Assembly (NCBI GenBank): GCA_964007475.1
Contig: OZ023274.1
Location: 88,373,213-88,437,212 of the forward strand
Source: Hybos culiciformis
Lineage: Eukaryota > Arthropoda > Insecta > Diptera > Hybotidae
Direction: 5' to 3'
DNA length: 64,000 bases
This document shows, one piece after another, positions 15,291-27,223 of the stretch. Positions within the stretch are counted from its first letter, which is position 1; each line of letters begins with the position of its first letter. Under the pieces are notes generated by a model, which saw nothing but the letters and a program-made list of their open reading frames with translations, had not been told where the DNA came from and did no database searches. The position numbers and the translations under genes are program-made.

Positions 15291-15326
15291 TAACTAATAA
15301 TTATTTTTTTTTTCTTTCAGGTAAAT
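15291..15326 (+). promoter_or_regulatory. Candidate recursive-splicing (ratchet) site 1
   Basis: In order: TAACTAATAA (15291-15300, a CTAAT branch-point match), an almost pure T/C tract, TTTCAG (15315-15320), and directly abutting it GTAAAT (15321-15326). A 3' splice site joined to a 5' splice site with no exon between is the layout of ratchet points used to remove very long introns stepwise, as known in Drosophila. The strand agrees with the gene at 62.6 kb. The +5 base is A rather than the preferred G, which weakens the regenerated 5' site. The pattern is visible directly; its use in splicing is inferred. Confidence 0.5.
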
Positions 15327-15373
15327 TTTTTATATACAGATCAATTAGTTCAGATATTAAAAATAATGATATT
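15321..15373 (+). other. Possible 53-nt exon downstream of ratchet site 1
   Basis: Fifty-three bases after the CAG|GTAAAT junction comes ATT|GTAAGTA at 15374, a strong match to the 5' splice consensus. The segment could be a small non-coding exon or the cryptic exon that defines a recursive site. It has no ATG-initiated frame of note, so inclusion would affect only untranslated sequence if the gene's start codon is the one at 62613. Confidence 0.35.
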
Positions 15374-15379
15374 GTAAGT

Positions 15380-18300
15380 AGAAAAATAATATAGTTATTT
15401 ATATTTTCAACAATTATTATTATTATACTAAATTTATACTATCTATCTACATGTTGAATATATAGTTATATATGAAAAAGGTATCAAAAACTAAAATTTT
15501 AATTTTCAAAAGAATCACTGTTCACTTTGAGATATTAAGGCGTTCTATTAATACTTTTTATGAATTTTCTCCTCAACTTAAACGAATAAATGATCTCTTA
15601 AGTCCCGTATTCTCAGAAAAATTTGTTTTACACTGTAACTGTTGGAGATATTCTTGAAGCAATTTATCTCATTATTCACAAATATTTAAAAACAAACCAA
15701 AAATTTTTCAAATTTACATATATACATAATTACTATTTGTATTCTTCAAATTTTCTTCATGTTTTAAAAAGTTATTACAACACAGGAAATCTGTACACAT
15801 CTTTTCAGTTTAAATTTCTTATGTTTCTAAGTTGAGAATAATATTCATGTTATATGCAATAAAAAAGAAAATATAAAGCTAAAAATGTAAAATATAAAAA
15901 ATTTTCAAAATATGAAAATGTTAATCCTTGAACGCAAGGTTGCCATTTTATCAATCTTTATATAAATATTTAACAAAAAAAAAAAAAAATTCAAAAGTAT
16001 AATTTATTTGAAAGGATTTTCTTTTTAGCTTTTCAACAGTGGTTTTTAAAATTGAAATTTTTAGCTACACAAAAGAATTACCTATATATTCCCACTATAT
16101 TAATTAAAATTAAGTTAAAAAAAAAAAATAGCATGATTTTATTGTCACATTAAACTACATATTTCATATAATGATCAATATCCTTTTCATATTAGTCGCT
16201 GAATAGGTAATTAAAAAAAAACAACCTAAAAAAAATAAAATACTTTCAATTTAATAAATTAATAACAAAAAAAAAATAAGTACAACTTAAAAGGGAGAAA
16301 AAAATTTTTTAGCTTATATTATAAACATCAAAACTATTAAATATTCTTTATGTCACGCAATCCCTATTCATTTTCTCAGGCAAATTTTCATCGCATAGTG
16401 ATGGGCTCTATGTTGTACATATTTAAATATATATATAAACCAAACACCATAGAACCAAAATATAAATACATATGCACGGTTTCGTGCTCTTCAAACACCA
16501 TAAAAGATAAAAATCATGAACGTGACTTTTAAGGTGCATAAAAATTTTTTCTTTTCTTTTTCATCTTTATATATATTTTAATATTAAAAAAAAAAAATTA
16601 CTATACGTATGGTATATGTAAGTGTATACATACCCTTTTTAAAGAAATTAATAAACATAAATATATGTATGTATATATATGACATTAATATAGTACCTAC
16701 AGTTGTGCATATATATAGGCATATAAAAGAATATAAACATAAACATAAACATAAACATTTTCTTTTTTATTTGTTTTTTTTTTTATTATTTCAAAGAAAA
16801 CTTTTGAATAGGAAAAACATTAATGTACAAAAAAATATTTTCAAGTTTTTTTTTTTACATTTGTATTTTTTTTCATTTTCAATTTTCGCGCGCAAGGATC
16901 TCCTTTCCTTAGCTTTTTCACAAATACATCTATTCTAGTTATTCGGAAAATTTGTAAACTAATACAAATACAAAAAGTACTACACCCTACTAAATCCATT
17001 AAAAAAGAAAATTTTTTTTTTTTAATTAATTTTTAATTTAAATGTATAAGTGTAAATAATATATTATGTATTATTTTCTTTTTTATTAGTTTTTAACACA
17101 ATTTAAAATGTAATTCATTTATTTATGAACATATAATATTAAAATATTTTTTTCATTAATGATTAAGTTTAAAGCAAAATTTATGAAAAAATTTATTTAA
17201 GTGGAAAACATTTTTGTTCACAAGCAAATTTGGATTTTTATTGAAAATTGTAGGTATCAATTTAAACTTATCCAACATTTATATAAATTTAAGAGCTCTC
17301 TTGAAGTAAAATTACACTCTTCAAGGATTTTGAGATTCTATAAATTAAATAATTTAAATTTAATGACTTATTTCTCTTTTTAGATCAAAGAATTAATTTT
17401 GCAAGAAAAATGTATGTTTTAAATGGCCTAAATATATACTAATTATGCTTATATTCTATATATGTATAACATTAAAATTATTTTAAGAAACCTAACTGAT
17501 AAACCATAATAGTGTTTTAAATTTAAAAACTTTTATGAATTTTCCCATAAGATAACAGAGAGTTAAAAGAAGAAGAAGAAAATAAAAAATTTGTTTACAT
17601 TACTTTTGCATTATTTAATTAATTTTGCATTAAGTTGTTTCTATATACAGTAAAAAATATTGATAAAACTTTTTCCCTTTGGTAAAATAAAAAATAAATA
17701 TTTGGCCTTATTTTCTACTAACCATTCCCTTTTTTTTTCATTTTCCATTTTCAATGTGTGAAAAAAAAATGTTAACACTTTATATTTTATAATATATTAG
17801 AGTATAAATTTTTCCAAACGAAAATCCTGTATAACACTTCCTGAATGAGTTTCACACATTTTCCGACTGAGAAAATCACAAATTTCTAACACATTCATTC
17901 ATACACACACATAAGTTAATATTCAACTATGGAATGGTTACTTGCATTTTCTTTTTTATTTTTGTTTACATTTTTCAAAAATTTTCCAATTAAATATTGA
18001 AATTTTCTTTTTACTATTAAAATAATAATGCTTTCGCTAATAATGAAATTTTGAAAAAAAAAAAAATACTATTCAGCACTTCATTTACTTATTATCATTT
18101 TTAGATATATTTTCAAATTATTTGAAAAATTTTCAACATAAAATATATACATACATTGAAAAATTAACATGTAGTTGTGCTTTAACATATTATATTATTT
18201 GTATTTTTCTCACAAAACATAAAATAATTAATCTGTTTTTTTTTTTTCCTAGATTATGTCTGTCTACCTACCACCTCATTTTTCCTTTATAATACATATT

Positions 18301-20743
18301 ATTTTCTCTATACCAATGAAAATTATATGTGAAAATATCAAAGATATGACAAAACCAGAAATGCAAAAGGAAATAAAAATAAATAAATAAATATGACGAA
18401 AAAAGCTTTTTCAATCTATGTGTATTTGAAAACTTGCGCTGTAGATGTTCTTTATTATTTAAAAAAAAGGACTTATGTACAAAGGACATTTATGTACATA
18501 TAAGATTATATACCTACTTATATTATCGGAAAACTTTCAAACGAAAAATGTATTGGAATTTTTAATAATGAAAAAAAAAAAAAAGGATTGAGGATTTCCT
18601 TACAAAAAAGAGTATTTGAACTTTTATCTATATAATAACTATATATAAATGTACCTTTTGGGTATATTTTTCATAAAATGAGTATTCAAAACGTAGATAT
18701 AAGTATAAATATATATGTGTACACTTAACAATATTATATATCGGCTTGTAGACCGATTAAATGTGTATTTTATTTTGTATATATGATTTAAAAAGTTTAT
18801 TCCTGGAAATTATAGAAAATTCTTTGAAAATAGTCTGCTGATATTATATACATTTTTTTTTTTTAAATATATATTTTACACATGTATATTGTATATTTAC
18901 TATATTATATATATATGTACATAATATATGTTGTTCATATACAACGTTATAAAATGATAATGCTGATGGTTATTATTGTGAAAGAAAAAACCAAAAAGTT
19001 CATGTTACTGAACTTGACATCTCTCACCTACCGCAAAACCCCCATATATCTATGACCCCAAAAAGGAAAGCTAAAAATACATTTTATTTGAATTTCTTCT
19101 ATAAATTTTTTTTTTTTTAATTTATTGGATTTTATGTACATCATATTATACATATTTGATAGTATGTATTAAATACAACGTTAATAAACAAAAAAACTTA
19201 TAACAAAATATTAAATTTTTTAATAAAATTTATTCACAAATCCGTGAAAGCTTAATTTAGTATAAAAAGGAATAAAAAAAATTATATATTTTTCATCAGG
19301 TTTGGAAAATGTTTAGCAATGCTTTTAAAAATGTTTTATTACGATTTGATAATAGGGACTTAAATTTTTAAAGCTTTATGAAACGTTTTTGCGCAGATCA
19401 AATTAGATTTTTAGTTATTTTATTAAGGTTTGTTTCTTACCGTACAACCATTATTCCGTACTTAAAAAGGGTGAAAAAATTGCTTACTTTCAGTTAAGAA
19501 TTTCGAACCTTCCAATATTAAAACAACCTATAATTCTTTGTTTAATTAAATCAAGTAAAAAATAAATCTAAAAACTTTGTTCAATGATTGCATTCAAAAA
19601 TTTTACATTTGGTTTCCAATTGTTTCCATATACTCAAATACTTAACAAATTGTATCATTTTAATATTACAAGTATCTGTATCGAGTATATTAAATATCCT
19701 GTACTAAATTTGAGACAAAACAATATTTATAAGTGTAGCCAAACAAAAGTTTACTGCGCTAAAAAATTAAAGTTATAAGAACAATTTTGAAAAATTTTTC
19801 ATATAAAACGTATAGAAAAACTTTTTCAATTCAACAACCCCACAAAAAGGAAAATAAGTGAAAAATAAAAATAAAAGGAAAAATAATAATAAAAAAAAAA
19901 AAAAAATTGTTCTAAAAGACCTTTCATTACTTTTTCCTTTTTTTTTTTTTTTCTTTTTTCCTTTTTTCTTTAAGAAAATTAAATCTTTGATGATTTGACT
20001 GTTTTTCTTGATTCGATTTAAAATGTTTGTGTTTTTTGTTTTCCGATTTTTTTCTTTTAATTTTTTTTTTTTTGTTTATTGTACATTCAATGTGTTTATT
20101 TTTAGTGTGTTTATTTAATTTTTTCTAACAGACATGAAAAACTATCTATTATAAATGTTTGTGGAAAATAGAAAAAATAAAAAATAATAAATTGAAATTG
20201 TTTTTCATTTGTGAAAATATTTTCTTTTTGTTGAGATTTTTTTTATCCATGTTTTGACTAAGAATGAAATAAATTGATTCAATATTTTCTTTCAGTTTTA
20301 TTAACTTAATGACTAAATAAATAAAACACTTTTAAAATTTTATTATTTTTTCCGTAAAAATTACAATCTATAAAGAAATTTATTATTTATTTAAATATAA
20401 TGAAATGAAAATGTGTAAAGTAAATATTTTTAATTTTTATTCTCCATAATTGGCAAACACCAGTAGTTACCAAAATTATTCAGCTGCGTAAGTAGAATAG
20501 AACTTCTAATGGTACGCATTTTTTTAGTAAAATTGGAAATAAAGTTTCTAATGCTTTTAGTTTTATTAAAATAAAAAACATTTATCAGGTTTTTAAATTT
20601 TTCCTAAAAATATCTCATATTATAAACAAGAAAAATAATTATATAACATAAAAGCTGAATACTTAGTTGTAAAGGCCAGGTTAAGTCTAAAACTCTATAT
20701 GTATCAAATTGTAAAATAATGAAATATTAAATAAATAAATAAT
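15380..20743. other. Non-coding A/T-rich DNA, no gene seen
   Basis: Open frames such as 15472-15657, 16350-16532, 16609-16938, 17201-17383 and 19584-19778 (plus) and 18268-18489 (minus) are short, lack recognisable motifs and are dominated by Ile, Phe, Lys and Asn. No transposon termini were found. Confidence 0.65.
16731..16758. repeat. (ATAAAC)n microsatellite
   Basis: About four tandem copies of a six-base unit, ATAAAC. They produce the His/Lys alternation in the overlapping spurious reading frame. Confidence 0.8.
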
Positions 20744-20749
20744 AGTAGA

Positions 20750-20937
20750 TTATTGTATATGTAAACTAAATTTGTTATTAATTAAGAGTTCTGTATACTC
20801 AAAAATACATTGACACGAGTCAATACTTATATCACGAGACCGAAGGTCGAGTGATATAAATTGACAAGTGTCAATGTATTTTTGTGTAAATACAGAACGA
20901 GTTGTATAACAAATTTTGTTTACATATCCAATATACT
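20750..20937. repeat. Long hairpin (foldback) inside repeat copy 1
   Basis: The arms converge on the core GAGACCGAAGGTCGAG (about 20835-20851). Outward from it lie ATATCAC/GTGATAT, TACATTGACAC/GTGTCAATGTA, TTCTGTAT/ATACAGAA and GTATATGTAAAC/GTTTACATATCC. That gives an imperfect palindrome of about 190 bases. Its core is G+C-richer than its surroundings. It looks like a small terminal-inverted-repeat element embedded in, or part of, the larger dispersed repeat. Confidence 0.75.
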
Positions 20938-21091
20938 GTTTTAATGCGTAGGGGAGAGGTAGTTGCAAAGAGAGAATATTTTTTCTTCTCATTTCTTCTC
21001 ATTTTTTCTCATTTTTTTTTTTTTGTATTTGGCTGTATTGAAATATTGTGAGAGATATAATGTTTGTTAGGTATAACGTAATATTCAATAC

Positions 21092-21215
21092 GAAACATCT
21101 AAATGATTTCATTATTTACGCTGATGCATCTAAATTTTTTCATTATATACGCTGATGCATCTAAATTTTTTCATTATTTACGCAGATGCATCTAAATGAT
21201 TGCATGTGTATTGAC
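21092..21215. repeat. 31-bp minisatellite, four units
   Basis: Four head-to-tail 31-base units start at 21092, 21123, 21154 and 21185. The middle two read GATGCATCTAAATTTTTTCA and onward to TACGC[T/A], and the outer two carry substitutions. The homologous array in copy 2 (about 37284-37377, opposite strand) has three units, so unit number has changed between the copies. Confidence 0.85.
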
Positions 21216-23786
21216 GCATATAATACTCCATTTAGTGATCTAAATTCTATAGCACTAAATACAACATAACGATCCCCAACGCATTAAATTGTTTATTATT
21301 AAAGTTTCTAAAGCGATTAATAGGAGTTTTCATATTTCCTTGGATAGAGCATATATTTCACATATTTTATATTTCCTTGCAGAGTTGTCTTCAAAGAGAA
21401 ATCAAGAGATTAACTTAGTCTTGGTCTCGTATTGTCCATATAAAAACGTTTTTGTTAATATTGTATTATAAACGAATACTTTTATAATAAAGAGTTCAGC
21501 TATTATAATGGAACCATCTAAAGGTAAATATTTTTTTTTTGGAGGAATGGCAGTATGAAGTTTCTAATAGAATTAATGGAATTTTTGTAGAGTCACTGAC
21601 AAAAACTAAAATTCTATAATTTAAAAAAAATATTATGTTTTTTTTTATTGCTTGGCTAATCTTTTCATCTCTAGAACTAAGAAAATTTGTATATTTTTTT
21701 GACTTGTTTACACAAATTGAATATTTGTACACAGTGTGTGTACACAAATTCATAATCTTGATTATTAATATGCAATTGACATTTTTTTTTTCATTCAAGT
21801 TGTCTGCCCTTAAAATTAATTGGTCTTATCGCAAAAGGATATTCATAATTTTTTTTTTTTTTTTTGCATTTCATTTATATCACTTAGCAGCTTATAAAAC
21901 ATAAATTTTCTTATGGTTTGTTTTTGTTTTTTTTTTTTGTTTCTTTTTGCGGCCAAACATAAATATTTGCATAATTTTTTTTTTAAATATGAAGAAAAAA
22001 ACATATTATTAACATCTTAGTAAAGTTTTATTTTAAATTTCCGTTTCGTTGGTTAAAAAAAAATGTTTTTTTGCTGCGACTAAGCCTATCTAAAGGTCTT
22101 AATTTAATAGAACAATAATTATCTGCATGCATAGTTCCAGATTTAGAAGTGTAGTGATTCTTTTTTAATTTATAAAAATTTCGTTTAAAATCTTATTAAA
22201 GAACTGTATGACACGGCAGGCGCTGACTGTTCTTCTGATTAAATATTTGGAATTGTTTTTCTAAATTTAATCCTTAATAAGAGATACAGATGTATAAATG
22301 TTCAGTGATGAGCTAAATCTACTTTGCCGATTAAGCCTTATCAAATCATTTTATTCACATTTGTTTAGAGAACCGGTTGTTAAAATTTAAGCGCACTTCC
22401 AACTGTGTATATGTTCAATATTTAGCATAGAAGAGTCGAAATACCTTTTTTATATAATGAAACATGAAATATAATTTCTTTTTTTCTTGTAATATGCCAA
22501 TTAAAATAACATTTTTTATATTATCTAGAGTAATTTTTTTATTATTATTTTTTTTTTCAATGAATTAAAGAGCAATAAAACTGTTAATATTTTTACATAA
22601 TCGCACCTTAACAGCTGAAAGTTTTCCAGCTTAATTTTTGTTTTTTTTTTTGTTTATTTGTATACTGTTTCCAAACGTGTTGATTATTATCAGTTAAAAA
22701 AAAAAAAGGTATACTTTGAAGTATTTTTTTTACACTTGTTTGAGTTTTGAATGGTTTTTAGGCGCAAAAAAATAAATAAAATCATACATAGAACCCCTCA
22801 GTTTTACAACAGAAAATAAATTAAATTTTGACTACAAAATCGAACAAATTTATCAAATAAACAGTATTTTAATCCCCAATCCATTAAATACATTTTTTTT
22901 TTTTTTTTTGATTTATACATGTATGGTATGTTATATTTTTTATTTTGGAAAAAATAATTCATTCGCAGGGTTACTTTAAAAATAAAATAAAAAAAAGATT
23001 GGTTTAATAAAAAGATGAACATAAAAGTTGAACTTAAGGAAGACAAAAAAAAAAAAAAAAAATTGATGAAAAAGGTAATGATAATAGAATTAAAAAATAA
23101 GTGAACTTCCAGGTAGAAATAAATGTCACTAAAAAAAAATACGTGGTCAAATAAAGGATAATGAGAATTAATTTTTTCTAGGGTGAATCAGTTATTGGAG
23201 GGTTAAAAATATAATAAAGATTTGACCCCCAACAGCTGTTCATATGGGCGAATTTTATTATGCATTCAGATTTTTTTTTCTTCTAAAATAATTCCCACAT
23301 AAGTTTGCAAGGAAATTTTTGCTTTCCACTGTCATCATAATTCATATAATTACAAGAACTTAGTTTGAACATTGTTGTATAATAATTCATTAACAATCAA
23401 TCAACTGGATTCTTTTCTTTTTTTTTTGTCTTGTCAGCTTGCCTTGGTCTGCTTGACTTCTTTAAAATCAATTTGTCAATTTTGGATAAGTAAGTAAAAA
23501 TAATATAACAGACAATAATTTCTATCAAATACTAAATTCGGTTAAGCAATTTTTTTTTTTTGAGGAAAAACTCAAAAATGTATGATTATACTATTTTTAT
23601 TTCAAATTTAACATTATATTTTAATTCAGTGTAAATTGTCATTTTTTTTTATTTTTTTTTTTATATATATATCTGTCAGGGTTGATTGAATCTATGGAGT
23701 AAAAAAAAAAAATTGTTTTAATTCTATAAAAAAAAAACAGCTGTAGATTTATTTTACCAGTTTTACTAACTGCCTTCTGGTTGCAG

Positions 23787-23836
23787 ATGATGATGATGAC
23801 GACGATGATGATTATGATTATATGATGAATGATTAA
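23787..23836 (+). repeat. (GAT/GAC)n triplet repeat behind a strong 3' splice signal
   Basis: The repeat directly follows TACTAAC (23764-23770), a perfect branch-point consensus, and CTTCTGGTTGCAG ending at 23786. In the frame starting at 23789 it would read eight Asp, Tyr-Asp-Tyr, Met-Met-Asn-Asp, then TAA at 23834-23836, like an acidic terminal tail. A triplet microsatellite that happens to sit after splice-like bases is the simpler explanation. No partner exon was found. Confidence 0.35.
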
Positions 23837-26800
23837 GGTGAAAAGCCGAAAGGTATTATACAAGAAAATATGTATATATGCAATAATGATGATGGTGTTT
23901 AACAATTCCAACATGTGCATCTGCAATCTGCTTTTTTGTTTTGGTTTTCGAAAAGAAAAAAAAAAAAAAACAAATTTTATGTTTTTATGAAGAAATTTCT
24001 TTCAATTTATAAAAGTACATAAATTGAAATGCATGCATGCAATTTTAAAAGAAAGAAAAAAATTATATATTATATATTAAATTCAAAATAATATTTATTT
24101 ACATGACATATAATAGCGAGTATATTTAATAAATAAATAAGAGATCCGTTAAACATCCTGTCAAGTCATAAGGAAACATTGAATAATCTATGATTTTGGT
24201 TATTTTTTTATTATAAAATTTTGTAATTTCCTATATATAAAAAAAATATGAGCGATACACATTTAACTTACAAATGTTGAATGATTCTCTCCACAGCTTA
24301 AGAACTTACGATGCAGTGATGGAGGAATATATATATATGGTGTCTTTCAGAATGAATTATAAATGTTCGGCACTGTCCTGGGAAATAAATTCAGAGTGCT
24401 TTGTGATAACTTGAAATTATATATATTTCGGATAACAATTGGGCAAATTAACATTCTTTATTCATTCATATTTTTCACATTATAAAATCATAAATGTATA
24501 GAGGGAAAATAATAAAAGAATCATTCAAATGTTAATTAAGTAAATGTTTTTTTTTTTTTCATTTTATAATCTGATTAAAAGCCAAACCCCAAAAATAATA
24601 TTTTATATTTCAATTTCTGTATACAATAATGAAAAAGCTTGAAACTGTATTTCTTCGCAACTTGAATTTCCCAAAGCTTATTGATGCAGCGAATCATTAA
24701 ATATTGAAGTACTATAAAAAAGTAATAAAAAATGCATATTAAAAAAAAAATTAAAATTAATGCTAATATTGAATAATTTTTTTTATTTAATATTTTTTTT
24801 AGTGTTCTGAATCTCAAGCATTGTATATGTAGGTGTCTGCTGAGACCTAAATAAAATCGATAATATTTTTATAATGAGACATAAACTCATAAACAAATTT
24901 AATTTCTATTAAAATTTTAAAGAAGAATGAATTTTAAAGATCTCTTGCATTTTATAAAATAAGAATGGGGTTCGAAATTATGTTGTAGACCTTTTAACTA
25001 AGAGGGATGCCAAATCATACAGTCAGTTGTACTTGGGAACTGCCAATCATTGTGCCCGTTTCATGTAAGAAGAGTTTTAAAGTTTTCTTTCCATTCGACA
25101 TAAAAAATCTATTGATTATTTCATAAATTTAAAATTTCAACCATAGTTTTCTGCAATTCTTAGACCTTTTACCCTACATTAACCCTAGGTTATTAACAAA
25201 AAAAATACATAAATTTCATTTCCTTTCTTATATAATTATTTTTAGAAAAATTCATGCCTAAACTTTAAAATTATATACTCTATAAACTTTTTATGTATTT
25301 TAAATATTTTTTTAATATAGCAATAATACCAAATCTATTAAAAAAAACAATATAAAATAAAATATTTTTAGGAGGAATTAAATTTTTATGTTCACAAATG
25401 TATAATAATATTTTATTAAAAATAATTTTGTTTTTTTATTTTTGTAACATAAATATTATATAAAAATAAAACTTTGTAATATTTGAAATATTTTCCAAAA
25501 TAATTTAATACAGTATCTTAATCGAAAACGTGAGTAATTGGTTGATACTAACATGAAGTAAACCATACAAACCTACGAAGCTAAACATGTTAGAAAAACC
25601 AAACCAAAGGTTATAGGCGAATTTTGAACCTTTGCTTTATTTGACTTATAATTTGGACTCAAAAATAATAATTTAAGGAATGATTTATAACATTAAATAT
25701 AAAAACTTCATACATTTTAAATACAAATTAAATTATGCAACATTCATCCATAGAATTGTAAATAATAGGTATCAAGTGAATAATCATTATGAAGAATCAT
25801 AAGCTTGATACAAGGACGAAAAAATTCATTATAAACTTTCAGTAATGTAAAAATATTTTCAAATAAAAAATAAGGAATAGATTTCACGTTTCCAGTGTGA
25901 ATATAAATAATTGCTTTCACGTTTCATTATACAAACTAAAAGTTATTAATATAGTTTTAAGTTTTATTTGTATTCGCTCAAAAATTTTGTGGTCCTATGT
26001 AATAAAGTTGCCGTTGAAATATTTTGCCCTAAATGAACAAAAAAAGTTATTTATTTACTCATTTTATTACATTTATCTTTTAATAGTAATTTTTGTTGAA
26101 TAAAAGATATACTAAAATTTTTTTTATTCTAAGAGTAATATTTTTGTTGTGTTCACGAGAATGTTATATATGTGGTTCAACATGTAGGTGGGATTGTTGT
26201 TCAGTCAATGGTAAAAGTTTTATTCCACGAAGATCTTATTTAAATGGGTTATCAGTTTTCCGATTTATTTCTATTCGAAAAAGTTTCTATCCACCATCAA
26301 CCTATTTTTATTAAAAAATGTTTATTAAAAACCGAGTGGTGGGTTATCAATTATACTAGGTTTGAAAAATCAGATAAAATAAAATTATATTAAATCGCTT
26401 AGAATTTTAGCTTGAATATGATTAATAATGAATGATAAAAATAATAAACCTCATTTATGTATCATGTAAATGTAAAATATACCTACATGTGCATAACGTA
26501 AATTTATAATAAAAAATATATTTTGTGAATGTATCCACTGAAAAAAAAGATAGCTGCAGCAGCTTTTCTTTATATCACTTGAGGTATGTTTGTAAGTACA
26601 AAAAGAAATTGAAATTACTGGATGACTGACTTTAGTAAGATAAGTTAGATTTTCGTATGATTATATTATAGGAATATTCGACTCATTTTTTATAAAAAAA
26701 AATTTTTTTTACTTAATTTATTTTTCGCAAAATTTTGGAATAGTAAAACTTGCTACAATTCATTTGCTATACATTTTTGAATAATAATAAAATAATTACA

Positions 26801-27209
26801 AGATTCTGATCGCATACTGCCAGAAAATAACGCGGTTTTAGTTTCCACCCAGTTTTGTTTTTTTTACAGTGTTTAATAAAAAAAAAAAAAAATTTTTAAT
26901 AAATAAATATTTCTGTCAAAAGGAATAAAAAAATCTTTTTCTGACAAGAATCTTTAAGCCCCATACTATTTCGAATGTTTAAGTTACTTCCACGACAGGA
27001 TAAAACGTTTTATCCCTTTTTTTTTGCAAAATAAGTTTCATTAACAATAATTCTTAGCAAAATACTTTAAAAATCCTTCTTACTAATTACATAGTAAATA
27101 TTTCTATTGAATGTTTAATTTATGTGGAAAAAAAATTTGCGTGCAGATATTCAGAAATGACTTAATTGTGCAAAATGCGTTACACAACTGATATGTATTT
27201 ATATGTACA

Positions 27210-27223
27210 CTGTGTGTGTGTGT
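27210..27223. repeat. Short (GT)n tract
   Basis: About seven GT dinucleotides flanked by GTACA motifs. This is simple sequence. Confidence 0.7.

Larger units (their letters stand above)
20744..21271 (-). repeat. Dispersed repeat, copy 1 (long form)
   Basis: The reverse complement of this block matches 37227-37545 at both ends and in its central minisatellite, so the two are inverted copies of one family about 16 kb apart. Shared landmarks are the 31-bp minisatellite, ATTTAGATCACTAAATGGAG, and GTTTACATATACAATAATCT. Copy 1 also holds roughly 200 bases absent from copy 2 (about 20820-21025), including most of a foldback and a run of CTTCTCATTT units. It carries no coding sequence; the frame at 20750-20992 (minus) is the repeat read through. 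It is probably a non-autonomous mobile element, but I found no target duplication and cannot name its class. Confidence 0.8.

Noticed and set aside
21092..21215. 31-bp direct repeats considered as a CRISPR array
   Set aside because: The units are head-to-tail with no spacers, in a eukaryotic repeat element with a second copy elsewhere in the window.
21489..21520. Mini-exon with ATG (CAG|CTATTATAATGGAACC...AAAG|GTAAAT)
   Set aside because: There is no pyrimidine tract before the AG, and nothing links the five-codon start to another exon.
26093..26314. Cys-containing frame (CSRECYICGSTCRWDCC)
   Set aside because: The Cys spacing fits no zinc-finger or knottin pattern I know, the frame starts in an A/T run, and there are no splice signals or a signal peptide of good quality.
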